Source: Chloroflexota bacterium (GTDB lineage Bacteria; Chloroflexota; UBA6077). From it: 53,077 bases of DNA. Position numbers and translations under genes: made by a program. The notes beneath the pieces are model-generated. The model did no database searches, had not been told where the DNA came from, and saw nothing but the letters and a program-made list of their open reading frames with translations. Positions within the stretch are counted from its first letter, which is position 1, and each line of letters begins with the position of its first letter. Positions 1 to 8,048 of the stretch are shown one piece after another. The stretch lies in the NCBI GenBank assembly GCA_021845945.1, contig JAJZRD010000002.1, positions 1-53,077 on the forward strand, read 5' to 3'.

Positions 1-1
1 G

Positions 2-1501
2 AACGCCGGTGGCGGCGCGTGGGCCTCCTACGGAGGGAAGCAGGGGCAGCCCTTCGATCTGAACAAGCAGCACACGGGCAAGATGGCTGCCTTCGGCGTC
101 AAGATCACCCGGGAGGGCGTCCAGTACGAGGCCACCACCCTGTTCAAAGGCTATCCCGCGCCTCGGCCCTTCTATCCCTACACCTCCAACGTATACCAGG
201 AGGTCATCCCGGCCATCGACGCCCAGTATCCCTATCCGGCGAAGGTCCTGTGGCTGCACATGGGGACACCTGCCCTGGCGGTTCCAGGCGGTGGGGACCA
301 GATCCGGATGCTGCGCGACCTGGACAGGGTGCCGCTCTTCATCGCCGACGACGTGGTGATCGGCGAGACCTCCATGTACGCGGACTACCTCTTCCCGGAC
401 CTGACCTTCGCCGAGCGCTGGGCCTTCCTGGGGCTCACCCCCAGCGAGAAGACCAAGGGGGTCAAGGTACGCCAGCCCATCGTCGGCCCGATCCCGGAGA
501 TCGTCACCGTGTATGGCGAAGAGATGCCCATCTCCATGGAGTCGATGATGCTCGCCTTCGCGGAGGCACTGGGCACACCCGGCTACGGAAAGGGCGGCTT
601 CGACTCGGGACTGGATTTCACCCGACCGGAGGACTACTACCTCAAGGCGGTGGCGAACATCGCGGCCGGCGATGCTCCCACCGACGGTGTGCCTCAAGCC
701 GACGCCGAGGAGCTGCGGATCTTCCGGGAAGCGCGCAAGTCGATGCCCCCCGCGGTTTTCGACGAAGCCAAGTGGAAGCGGGCCGTGGGAGAAGCCAACT
801 GGGCGCGCACCGTTTACGTCCTCAACCGGGGAGGCCGCTTCGAGGGGTACGACAAGGCGTACAGCGGCAACTACCTCGGCCATCCCTACGGAAAGCTGTT
901 GAACCTCTACGTGGAGCCGGTGGCGGCAGGGAAGGACTCCATCACCGGCAAGCCGCACTCCGGCATCACCCGCTACGACCCGGTGAAGAACAGCAACGGG
1001 GAGCCGGTGAAGGACGAGGAGTATCCCTTCTACCTGGTGACCTTCAAGGAGGTCACCGGCGGACAATCCCGCACGCCCGGCAACTACTGGTCGCAGGGAG
1101 GCGTGCTTCCCGAGAACCGGGTGCGGATGAACCCCAAAGACCTGGCAGCTCTGGGCCTCAAGGACGGCGACCTGGTTCGCTTCTCCTCCCGCACCAACCC
1201 CGATGGCACCATAGAGGTGGTGGCCGGCAAGCCGGAGGTGATCGTCGGCAAGGTGCAGACGGTCGAGGGGGTGAGGCCTGGAACCGTCCAGGTATCCTGG
1301 TCCTATGGCCACTGGGCCTATGGCGCTCGAGAGACCGAAGTGGACGGACAGCGGGTGCCCGCCGACCCGCGGCGGGGAACAGGTCTCTGCACCAACGCCC
1401 TGCTGGCCCTGGATCAGGGAACCAAGACCACCTGCCTCACGGATCCTATCGGTGGGAGCGCCTCCTTCTACGACACCCGAGTAAAGGTGATGAAGGTCTG
1501 A
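2..1501 (+). CDS. Molybdopterin oxidoreductase, tetrathionate-reductase-A-like (5' truncated)
   Basis: The frame is open from base 2, so this is the C-terminal ~500 residues of a longer protein whose start lies outside the window. The segment has the layout of the catalytic subunit of DMSO-reductase-family enzymes and resembles TtrA/ArrA-type subunits. The last third is a molybdopterin-dinucleotide-binding beta-barrel domain containing GNYWSQGG and RMNPKDLAALGLKDGDLV. The N-terminal Fe-S and twin-arginine regions are not visible, so substrate and cell location cannot be read. The family moves electrons to or from sulfur oxyanions or arsenate through Fe-S and membrane subunits, presumably encoded upstream. 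A 16-bp hairpin follows the stop. Family assignment is firm; TtrA identity is tentative. Confidence 0.8.
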   Translation, partial: NAGGGAWASYGGKQGQPFDLNKQHTGKMAAFGVKITREGVQYEATTLFKGYPAPRPFYPYTSNVYQEVIPAIDAQYPYPAKVLWLHMGTPALAVPGGGDQIRMLRDLDRVPLFIADDVVIGETSMYADYLFPDLTFAERWAFLGLTPSEKTKGVKVRQPIVGPIPEIVTVYGEEMPISMESMMLAFAEALGTPGYGKGGFDSGLDFTRPEDYYLKAVANIAAGDAPTDGVPQADAEELRIFREARKSMPPAVFDEAKWKRAVGEANWARTVYVLNRGGRFEGYDKAYSGNYLGHPYGKLLNLYVEPVAAGKDSITGKPHSGITRYDPVKNSNGEPVKDEEYPFYLVTFKEVTGGQSRTPGNYWSQGGVLPENRVRMNPKDLAALGLKDGDLVRFSSRTNPDGTIEVVAGKPEVIVGKVQTVEGVRPGTVQVSWSYGHWAYGARETEVDGQRVPADPRRGTGLCTNALLALDQGTKTTCLTDPIGGSASFYDTRVKVMKV

Positions 1502-1535
1502 GCCACCACCCAGTTGAGGCCAAATCGGTCTTCCA

Positions 1536-1570
1536 CAGGAGGCGCGCGGCGTCTCGCCGCGCGCCTCCTG
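1536..1570. terminator. Hairpin terminator between convergent genes
   Basis: A perfect 16-bp stem (CAGGAGGCGCGCGGCG and its complement) closes a 3-nt loop between the oxidoreductase stop and the minus-strand small ORF. There is no long T tract. It could serve both strands. Confidence 0.65.
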
Positions 1571-1573
1571 CCC

Positions 1574-1741
1574 TTATCCGGGCAGCTTGCCACGCAGGGC
1601 CAGATCCTCTGCCACCCAGTCCAGCCCCAGCCGCTCCAGGGTAAGCCGGGTTGGCACGCCGGTCTCCGGATCCCACCCCATCAGGTAGTAAGTAGCTGTG
1701 GAGGGGCTCAGAACCAGTGAAACGTCTCCCTGAGGCGCCAA
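1574..1741 (-). CDS. Small ORF (55 aa), last gene of the HMGL/YrdC-like unit
   Basis: Unrecognised small protein. A TTG start at 1741 has a perfect AGGAGG 8 nt upstream, inside the last codons of the preceding gene (which ends at 1708), so it would be translationally coupled. A GTG at 1762 in the same frame is an alternative giving 62 aa. The product has no cysteine cluster, signal peptide or membrane segment; the C-terminal half (PTRLTLERLGLDWVAEDLA) looks like a folded helix. It may be a genuine small subunit. Codon composition resembles its neighbours, but homology is unknown. Confidence 0.45.
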   Translation of the reverse strand: MAPQGDVSLVLSPSTATYYLMGWDPETGVPTRLTLERLGLDWVAEDLALRGKLPG

Positions 1742-2685
1742 CGACGAATCCTCCTCGCACACTCCTCCACCTCGGCATCCAGGTCTCGCTCCGGGTCCGC
1801 CTGCCTCGCGGCAACCTTGGCGGTCTCAGCCCCGATGACCGGAAAGCCGGTCCGCATCGTGAAGCCGTGTGCGGAGAAGCTGCCTCGCCGCTTCATCACC
1901 CACACCGGCTCCTCTCCTTCCAGCGGAGCCACGAACTGCGAATGGGAGCTGGCGATGCCGATGGGTTCCACCACCGGATCCTCTATGACGACGTCGTACC
2001 TGCCGATGCCGCGACTCTTCAGGTAGGCGAGGAGATCCGGGGTGTTGAAGGGTGGCGTTTGCTTGGGATCGTTTAGGGAAGAGACGCCAAGCTGCACACC
2101 TCGGTTCTGCGCCTTCACCTCCCGCACCAACCGAACCAGGGCTGGGTCGTCGATCCAGAAGAAGCAAACCGTGGGAACTGGAGTGTGCGGGGCAACGTCG
2201 GGGTCGAAGGCCGGCGTCACCACGGCTTCAGACAGGGTACCGCCTTCCACCCTGTAGGGGAATATCAGGTGGAAAGGGGCAAGTCCTTTCCAGACCCTTC
2301 GCAAAGATGCCGGGTCCCGAAGGTAGCGGTACGCCGGGTGAACCTTCTGCCAGTCCACGTGCCGGACCACCTCTTCCGGTGGCTCCAGCAGGGGGATCTT
2401 GGAGCCGGGCGGACGGCCCTGCTTCAGGCTCCAGAACTTCTGGAAGTAGCTGGCCCCATCGACCCGGCCACAAACGCCCGATACTCCCCATCCATGAAAG
2501 GCCACCGGCGCATCGGCCAGCAGCGCGTCCACCACCTGCGGAAGGTGGTGACGCTCCCGGAAGGATAGAACCGATACCACCTTGAGTGTCCCATCCTCCA
2601 GGGGTATCTGCTCGGTGCGCGTTCCTTTCCCGCTCATGTGTCCCACCCTCTTGCCTGCTTTGGGGTCGAAGCTAGGAGATGCCAT
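1708..2685 (-). CDS. Divergent Sua5/YciO/YrdC-like protein
   Basis: 325 aa if started at ATG 2685, which has GGAGGG 8 nt upstream and overlaps the end of the preceding HMGL-type gene (stop at 2672); ATG 2637 is an alternative. A YrdC-type nucleotide-binding fold is suggested by SLKQGRPPGSKIPLL (residues ~86-100, resembling the KxR/GRP...PL signature), PFHLIFPYR (resembling the TLILP strand) and GVSSLNDP (~200-207, resembling the TSAN motif). Known members make threonylcarbamoyl-AMP for tRNA t6A or act as carbamoyl-AMP domains. This protein is diverged at every motif and belongs to a metabolic-looking unit, so a role other than tRNA modification is likely. The window's tsaD lies 40 kb away. 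Fold call moderate, function unknown. Confidence 0.6.
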   Translation of the reverse strand: MASPSFDPKAGKRVGHMSGKGTRTEQIPLEDGTLKVVSVLSFRERHHLPQVVDALLADAPVAFHGWGVSGVCGRVDGASYFQKFWSLKQGRPPGSKIPLLEPPEEVVRHVDWQKVHPAYRYLRDPASLRRVWKGLAPFHLIFPYRVEGGTLSEAVVTPAFDPDVAPHTPVPTVCFFWIDDPALVRLVREVKAQNRGVQLGVSSLNDPKQTPPFNTPDLLAYLKSRGIGRYDVVIEDPVVEPIGIASSHSQFVAPLEGEEPVWVMKRRGSFSAHGFTMRTGFPVIGAETAKVAARQADPERDLDAEVEECARRIRRWRLRETFHWF

Positions 2686-3898
2686 AGCCACCACCCTCCA
2701 AGCTGTTGGCTATGTCGACTAGATCCTCTTCAGACAGCAAACGGTTCATCTCCGTGGCCGCCGCCAGGGCCTTCTCCACCAGCTCGTCGGAGCAGCGGAT
2801 GCCGAGCTTCCGGGCAACCCACTCGACGTTTGCCCGACCGGACAGCGGTCCGATCCTCACGTCGGCCTCCCTGTTGAACCACCTTTGGTCTACCACGGAG
2901 TAGGGCAACCCGGCCTCGACGCCCAGACGTCTTGCCTTGAGCATGGCCGCGGCGTGGATGCCGGAAGCCGTCACCCCCACCTTTTGACCGATGCCCGGGT
3001 AATTCACCCGGAGAGGCACCTCGAACATCCTGGAGCCGCACTCGCTCAGGGCCGTGGTCCCGCTGATGTCTTGCCGCCTCGGGTCGCCAGCGATCTTGAG
3101 GTTGAGGAGGAGGGCTTCCAGGGGCGTGTTCCCCGCCCTCTCCCCTATGCCGAGCACGGTCCCATGAACCCGCGTTGCTCCCGCCTCCAGGGCCGCGAGA
3201 GCGTTCACGACGGATAGGCCGCGATCGTCGTGGCCGTGCCAGTCGATGGGGATGCCGGGAAACCCGTTGAGAACATTCTCCTCGAAGAAGTCGATGAGTG
3301 CGACCACACTGCGCGGGGTAGCCGCGCCGCTGGTGTCGGCGATGCAGACTCTCTGGCCCCCACATTCCAGGCCCGCACGGAATATCTGCCGGATAACCTC
3401 CGGCTCGGTCTCGGTGGTGTGCTCCGTGGCGATGGTGGGTTTCAGCCCCTCCTGGACGGCGAGGGCGACGCTCCCCTCCATCCAGGAGATCATGTCGGCG
3501 ACGTGCCAGCCCTCCACCCAGCGCCGGACTGGGCTTGATCCTACGAAAAGGATAACCTCGATGGATCTCCCGCTGCGCTGCGCCATTTCCGCCGCCGCCC
3601 TGACGTCCGCCTCGAGGGTCCTGGCCAGGCATACCGCCTGCACCTCCTCCGGCAGCTCGCTCGCCAGTCTGATGGCATCCCTCAGATGGGGCCCCCCCGC
3701 AACGGGGATTCCGATGTCGACCGCATCGACGGCTACGTCAAGCAGGCGATGAAGGAGCTGCATCTTCTCGTCGAGGGTGGGATGGCGGATCTCGGCATCC
3801 TGCAGTCCATCACGGAGGGAGGTGTCGAGAATCTCGATGGTGCGCCTGGAGAAGTCGTAGTTGCCCCAGTTGTGGTTGTTCGGCCCTGCTGGAATCAG
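2672..3898 (-). CDS. HMGL/isopropylmalate-synthase-family enzyme with non-canonical start
   Basis: A DRE-TIM metallolyase-type acyltransferase of ~408 aa. The only in-frame ATG (3763) would delete the catalytic N-terminus, because the codons just before it encode LDTSLRDGLQDAE, the family's DTxLRDGxQ signature with the active-site Arg and metal Asp (R29, D30 from the start used here). The metal HxH is in DWHGHDDRG (~H221/H223), and GIGERAGNTPLEALLLNL matches the synthase signature. No ATG, GTG or TTG lies between the in-frame TAA at 3965-3967 and 3763; I place the start at CTG 3898 (ATT 3895 is alternative), 9-11 nt after AAGGCGG. It lacks the C-terminal LeuA regulatory domain, so citramalate-, homocitrate- or isopropylmalate-type condensation cannot be separated. 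It overlaps the YrdC-like gene. Confidence 0.8.
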   Translation of the reverse strand: MIPAGPNNHNWGNYDFSRRTIEILDTSLRDGLQDAEIRHPTLDEKMQLLHRLLDVAVDAVDIGIPVAGGPHLRDAIRLASELPEEVQAVCLARTLEADVRAAAEMAQRSGRSIEVILFVGSSPVRRWVEGWHVADMISWMEGSVALAVQEGLKPTIATEHTTETEPEVIRQIFRAGLECGGQRVCIADTSGAATPRSVVALIDFFEENVLNGFPGIPIDWHGHDDRGLSVVNALAALEAGATRVHGTVLGIGERAGNTPLEALLLNLKIAGDPRRQDISGTTALSECGSRMFEVPLRVNYPGIGQKVGVTASGIHAAAMLKARRLGVEAGLPYSVVDQRWFNREADVRIGPLSGRANVEWVARKLGIRCSDELVEKALAAATEMNRLLSEEDLVDIANSLEGGGYGIS

Positions 3899-4025
3899 AT
3901 TCGCGATCCGCCTTCGCCGGAGAGTTATGCTGACGCTAGCACATATTAACAGATTGATGCTGGCTTATCTACTGGCGTCCATTGCCGGCCGGGGTCGTGG
4001 CCGGCATCCTGGCATGGCTGCCCCG

Positions 4026-5690
4026 CTAGGCCGCGGGCAGGGTGAAGCGGAAGGAGGTGGACTTCCCCATCTCGCTCTCCACCCAGATCCGTCCCCCGTG
4101 GGCCTCCACCAGCCCCTTGCTGATGTACAGGCCGAGCCCCAGCCCAGGCACCTTCTCCTTGATGGCGGCTCGAGTGCGATGGAAGCGGGTGAAGATCATG
4201 TCACGGTCCTCCGGGGCTATCCCCAGACCCCGATTGGTCACCGAGATCAACACTTCCCCAGCTCGAGGCTGGAGCTCCAGCAGGATCTCGCAGCGGGGGA
4301 AGGAGTACTTGGCAGCGTTGGAGAGCAGGTTCACCAACACCTGCTCCAGACGGGTGGGATCCGCTAGGACGGCGGGCACGGGACCGTGGACGTCGATCCG
4401 GACGGGATGGCCCTTGGTGATCTCCGCCGTCCTCTCCACCAACTCCTCCACCAACCTCGGCAGGTCCACCGGCTCCTTCGCCAGCGTGAGCCGGTTGCTC
4501 TCGATGCGAGAGGCATCCAGAAGATCGGCGACCATCCTCTCCAACCGTTTGGCGCTGGAGAGGATGCTTTCCACCGCTTTGCGCTCCTGAGTCCGGCCGT
4601 GCTGTTCAGGTGGGAGACGTTGGAGCAGACCGGCGAAGCCGGTGATGATCGTGAGGGGGGAGCGGAGATCGTGAGCCACCAGCGAGATGAACTCCTCCCG
4701 AGCCTGTTCCAGCAGCCGTATGGGGGTGATGTCCCGGTATATGCTCATGGCCAGAGCCACACGGCCCTCTTCGTCCCGAACGGCGCTGGTGCTGAAGAGC
4801 AGATGGAGTCTCCTCCCATCCGGGCGAACGAGGATGAGCTCCTCACCGCTGATCGCCTCCCCTCGTACGGCTCGGGCCAGGGGAAACTGCTCCGAGGGCA
4901 CAGACCGGTTGTCGAGGTAACGGACGCCGAAGCGCCCGGCGTAGTCGGTCCACCTTTGCTCCTCCTCGATCTGCGGCGAAGGGCCCAGGATCTCCCTGCC
5001 CACCCGGTTGCGCCGCAGAATCCGTCCATTGCCGTCGGCAATGGTGATCCCCTCGCCCACTCCTTCGATCACCGCATCCAGTTCCGCTGCCCATCGCTGC
5101 GCCTGATCGGCCAGCTCTCGCCCTCGCCGGTTGGCCGCCACCAGCCGCTGGTTGGCTTCCTTCAGCTCCGCCAGCAGCCGCTCCCGTTCTTCCTCCGTTC
5201 GCTTTTGCTCGGTAATGTCCCGGGCAATGGTGGCGGCACCCACTACGCGGCCGCGATCGTCCTTAATCGGGGTCACGCTCACCGCTACGTCGATCCCGTG
5301 GCCGTCCTTGCGCAGCCAGACGGTCTGGTGGCGCTCCAGCCGCTCACCTCTCCCGATCCGATCCAAGATGTTCGGCAACTCGTGGGTACGGTCCGGAGGG
5401 ATGAGGATGGAGGACGGTTTCCCGATGGCCTCCTCGGCCGAGTAGCCGAAAAGCCCTTCGGCGGCGGCGTTCCAGCTGTTGATGATGCCATCCAGGGTCT
5501 TGCCGAAGATGGCACACTCGGAGCACTCGCTGACCGCGGCCAGCAGGGCTCGCTCAGCCAGAGTGCCTTGGTCGGGCTGTCCCCCCTCCAGCTTCGGGCG
5601 CCGCTCTCTGGGCACAGTCCCGCCCTCCCCATCCATGATTTCGCCACGAGGCCTGGATACCAAGATGCGAGCCACGGGTGTCGGCGGCAA
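4026..5690 (-). CDS. Soluble PAS-PAS sensor histidine kinase
   Basis: 554 aa, no membrane segment, so a cytoplasmic sensor. PAS1 is at ~45-165 (includes IINSWNAAAEGLFGYSAEEA and ends ARDITEQK), followed by a coiled coil (~165-200) and PAS2 (~200-320). HisKA starts at ~335 with phosphoacceptor His in SLVAHDLRSPLTII. HATPase (~440-554) shows N-box VNLLSNAAKYS and G2 GLGLGLYISKGL. The G1 box reads VTNRGLGI, where Asn (codon AAT) replaces the usual Asp of DxGxG, so ATP binding may be impaired. No response regulator is adjacent. Start uncertain: TTG 5690 or ATG 5636. It is divergent from nadE. Confidence 0.85.
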   Translation of the reverse strand: MPPTPVARILVSRPRGEIMDGEGGTVPRERRPKLEGGQPDQGTLAERALLAAVSECSECAIFGKTLDGIINSWNAAAEGLFGYSAEEAIGKPSSILIPPDRTHELPNILDRIGRGERLERHQTVWLRKDGHGIDVAVSVTPIKDDRGRVVGAATIARDITEQKRTEEERERLLAELKEANQRLVAANRRGRELADQAQRWAAELDAVIEGVGEGITIADGNGRILRRNRVGREILGPSPQIEEEQRWTDYAGRFGVRYLDNRSVPSEQFPLARAVRGEAISGEELILVRPDGRRLHLLFSTSAVRDEEGRVALAMSIYRDITPIRLLEQAREEFISLVAHDLRSPLTIITGFAGLLQRLPPEQHGRTQERKAVESILSSAKRLERMVADLLDASRIESNRLTLAKEPVDLPRLVEELVERTAEITKGHPVRIDVHGPVPAVLADPTRLEQVLVNLLSNAAKYSFPRCEILLELQPRAGEVLISVTNRGLGIAPEDRDMIFTRFHRTRAAIKEKVPGLGLGLYISKGLVEAHGGRIWVESEMGKSTSFRFTLPAA

Positions 5691-5801
5691 TCACCCCCCA
5701 GGCCACGGTGGGGGGATCGAACCCTTTCCCTGCGTAAGGTAGCGGCATCCGGCAAGAAACTGTAGAATCCCCGTGCGAACAGACTGGCGAGAGGTGCAGC
5801 G

Positions 5802-7535
5802 ATGCTTTCCCTGAGGGTGGCTCTGGCCCAGATCAATCCCACCGTGGGAGACCTGGAGGGCAACCAGGCCAAGATACTGGACTACATGGACCAAGCCCGC
5901 CAGTCGGGGGCCGACCTCGTGGCCTTCCCGGAGCTGGCCCTCACCGGCTATCCCCCGGAGGACCTGCTGCTGAAGCCCCAGTTCATCAAGGACAACCTGG
6001 CCTGCATCCAGGAGATCGCCGCCAGGGCCAAGGGCATCACCGCGGTACTGGGGTTCGTGGACGCCGACGACGACATCTACAACGCCGCCGCCGTCCTTCA
6101 CGACGGCTCCCTGGCCCACGTCTATCACAAGGTGTTCCTCCCCAACTACGGGGTCTTCGACGAGGAGCGCTACTTCCGGCGGGGAATGGAGCAACCCACC
6201 TTCGTCATAGCCGGGGTGAAGGTAGGGGTCAGCGTCTGCGAGGACATCTGGTATCCCACCGGCCCCGCCGCCATCCAGTCCCAGGCGGGAGCCCAACTGC
6301 TGGTGAACATCAACTCCTCTCCTTACGACATGGGCAAGCGAGCTCGCCGGGAGCGGATGGTGGCCACCCGAGCCGTGGATAACGAGGTGCTGGTCTGCTA
6401 CGTGAACGCCGTGGGGGGGCAGGACGAGCTGGTCTTCGACGGCGCCAGCTTCGTGTACGACCAGACTGGCCGGTTGGTGGCCCACGCGAAGCAGTTCGAG
6501 GAGGAGCTGCTGATCGCCGACCTGGACGTGGAAGCCGTCTTCCGATCCAGGCTTCACGACCCTCGCCGGCGGGAGGAGCCCGTCTTCCCCGTGCCGGCCG
6601 GCATGCCGACGCCCAGGATCGTGCTCTCCGAACAGCCGGCCGTGGCCAAGAAAGCTCCCCTGCCGAAGGAGGAGGCAACCCTCCTGGAGGGCCCGGCCGA
6701 GGTTTTCGCGGCCCTCGTGCTGGGCACGCGAGACTACGCCCGAAAGAATCGCTTCCAGAAGGTGGTCATCGGGCTCTCCGGCGGGATCGACTCCAGCCTG
6801 ACGGCCGCCATCGCGGTGGACGCCCTGGGAGCCGGCAACGTCTCCGGTGTCTCCATGCCCTCCCGCTACTCCTCCAAGGGGAGCCGTGACGACGCCGCCG
6901 AGCTGGCCCGCAGGCTGGGCATCGAGATGATGACCATCCCCATCGAGCCGGCCTTCCAGGGGCTGCTCCAGATGCTGGAGGAGCCCTTCCGAGGGACGGA
7001 GCCCAACATCGCCGAGGAGAACCTCCAGGCCCGGGTGCGGGGGAACACCCTGATGGCCCTCTCCAACAAGTTCGGCTACCTGGTGCTAACCACCGGCAAC
7101 AAGAGCGAGATGGCCACGGGCTACGCCACCCTGTACGGGGACATGGCCGGCGGCTTCGCGGTGATCAAGGATGTCCCCAAGACCCTGGTGTACCAACTGT
7201 CCGAGTACCGCAACAGCGTCTCGCCGGTGATCCCCGAGAGCGTGATGGTGAAGGAGCCCTCCGCGGAGCTGAGGCCCGATCAGCGAGACGTGGACAGCCT
7301 GCCCCCCTACTCGACCCTCGATCCCATTCTCCAGGCCTACGTGGAGGAAGATCGCAGCATCGAGGAGATCGTGGCCCTCGGTTACCCGGAGGCGATCGTC
7401 CGCCGGGTGGCTGCCATGGTGGACCGGGCCGAGTACAAGCGCCGCCAAGCGCCGCCCGGCATCAAGGTAACCCCCCGCGCCTTCGGCCGCGACCGGCGGC
7501 TGCCGATAACCAACCGGTACGTGGAGAAGGGCTGA
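5802..7535 (+). CDS. nadE: Glutamine-dependent NAD+ synthetase
   Basis: 577 aa, the normal length of the two-domain enzyme that amidates nicotinate adenine dinucleotide to NAD+ using glutamine. The N-terminal nitrilase-type glutaminase domain (1-~270) has the Glu-Lys-Cys triad in FPELALTGYPPEDLL, YHKVFLPNYGVFDE and VSVCEDIWYP. The C-terminal ATP-pyrophosphatase domain starts near 300 and carries the PP-loop IGLSGGIDSSLTAAIA and the family segment LTTGNKSEMATGYATLYGD. ATG is preceded by GAGAGGTG. It is monocistronic, and a repeat cluster follows its stop. Confidence 0.97.
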   Translation: MLSLRVALAQINPTVGDLEGNQAKILDYMDQARQSGADLVAFPELALTGYPPEDLLLKPQFIKDNLACIQEIAARAKGITAVLGFVDADDDIYNAAAVLHDGSLAHVYHKVFLPNYGVFDEERYFRRGMEQPTFVIAGVKVGVSVCEDIWYPTGPAAIQSQAGAQLLVNINSSPYDMGKRARRERMVATRAVDNEVLVCYVNAVGGQDELVFDGASFVYDQTGRLVAHAKQFEEELLIADLDVEAVFRSRLHDPRRREEPVFPVPAGMPTPRIVLSEQPAVAKKAPLPKEEATLLEGPAEVFAALVLGTRDYARKNRFQKVVIGLSGGIDSSLTAAIAVDALGAGNVSGVSMPSRYSSKGSRDDAAELARRLGIEMMTIPIEPAFQGLLQMLEEPFRGTEPNIAEENLQARVRGNTLMALSNKFGYLVLTTGNKSEMATGYATLYGDMAGGFAVIKDVPKTLVYQLSEYRNSVSPVIPESVMVKEPSAELRPDQRDVDSLPPYSTLDPILQAYVEEDRSIEEIVALGYPEAIVRRVAAMVDRAEYKRRQAPPGIKVTPRAFGRDRRLPITNRYVEKG

Positions 7536-7558
7536 CTCAGGAGAGAGGCCGTCTTCGC

Positions 7559-7651
7559 CTCTCCCCCTGGGAGAGGCCGCCCTCGGTCCCCCGCCTCTCC
7601 CTCTGGGAGAGGGAGACCTCATCACCCCGACCCTCTCCCAGAGGGAGAGGG
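7559..7651. repeat. GGGAGAGG-type hairpin repeat cluster
   Basis: After nadE, a short palindrome CCTCTCCCCCTGGGAGAGG (7559-7577) is followed by 20-nt perfectly inverted arms (7594-7613 and 7631-7650) separated by 17 nt. The same core recurs at 27011-27106, so this is a dispersed repeat family. Here it could also act as the nadE terminator. Confidence 0.75.
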
Positions 7652-7674
7652 AACCTCCCCGTCGCCCCGTCTCC

Positions 7675-7693
7675 TTTGTGCACTTTGCACAAA
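7675..7693. promoter_or_regulatory. 19-bp operator-like palindrome upstream of the glnA region
   Basis: TTTGTGCA-CTT-TGCACAAA is a perfect 8-bp inverted repeat with a 3-nt spacer. A second, wider inverted pair follows: CTGCACG at 7719-7725 and CGTGCAG at 7761-7767. These flank a TTGACT (7734-7739) that may be a -35 element. All lie upstream of the small ORF and glnA, as expected for a regulator-binding region. The regulator is unknown. Confidence 0.5.
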
Positions 7694-7787
7694 CACCCGC
7701 CCCCGCTTTTCTGACGCCCTGCACGTAGACCCCTTGACTCCCCACTGTTAGCCTACCTATCGTGCAGTTCTGCATTGGAGGCTGGCT

Positions 7788-7988
7788 ATGTCCGAGAGCA
7801 TTCACGGTTGGAAGGTGGACAAGGGCGACGGCGTGAGAAGCGGAGCGGCGGTCGTGGACCAGAGGCTCACCTGGCTCCGACCTTTTGCGCTGAATCTCTC
7901 CCAGGGTAGCGGACAGTGGCAGCCGGCTCTCGAGCAGGAACTGGTGGACTTCCACGCCCGCTACGAGCGGGCCTGCATAGAAGACTGA
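7788..7988 (+). CDS. Small hypothetical protein upstream of glnA (66 aa)
   Basis: Not recognised. ATG 7788 has GGAGG 7 nt upstream, and an operator-like palindrome and possible promoter precede it. The product is soluble, mixed charge, with an amphipathic C-terminal helix (QPALEQELVDFHARYERACIED). glnA starts 60 nt after its stop, so the two may be co-transcribed. A role near nitrogen control would be pure inference. Conservation of the ORF next to glnA in related genomes would decide whether it is real. Confidence 0.5.
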   Translation: MSESIHGWKVDKGDGVRSGAAVVDQRLTWLRPFALNLSQGSGQWQPALEQELVDFHARYERACIED

Positions 7989-8048
7989 GGGCCGCTCCAG
8001 CCTTTCCTGGAGCGATCATCCAATAAGCAGTGAGGGGAGGTACGGTAG

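Noticed and set aside
1446..1814. 122-codon minus-strand frame across the oxidoreductase end
   Set aside because: It reads through the 16-bp terminator hairpin and opposite real coding sequence; Arg/Gly-rich shadow.
4386..5765. 459-codon plus-strand frame opposite the PAS kinase
   Set aside because: Antisense shadow; the minus-strand frame has all kinase motifs.
7559..7651. CRISPR array
   Set aside because: Units are palindromes of differing length without unique spacers of constant size.
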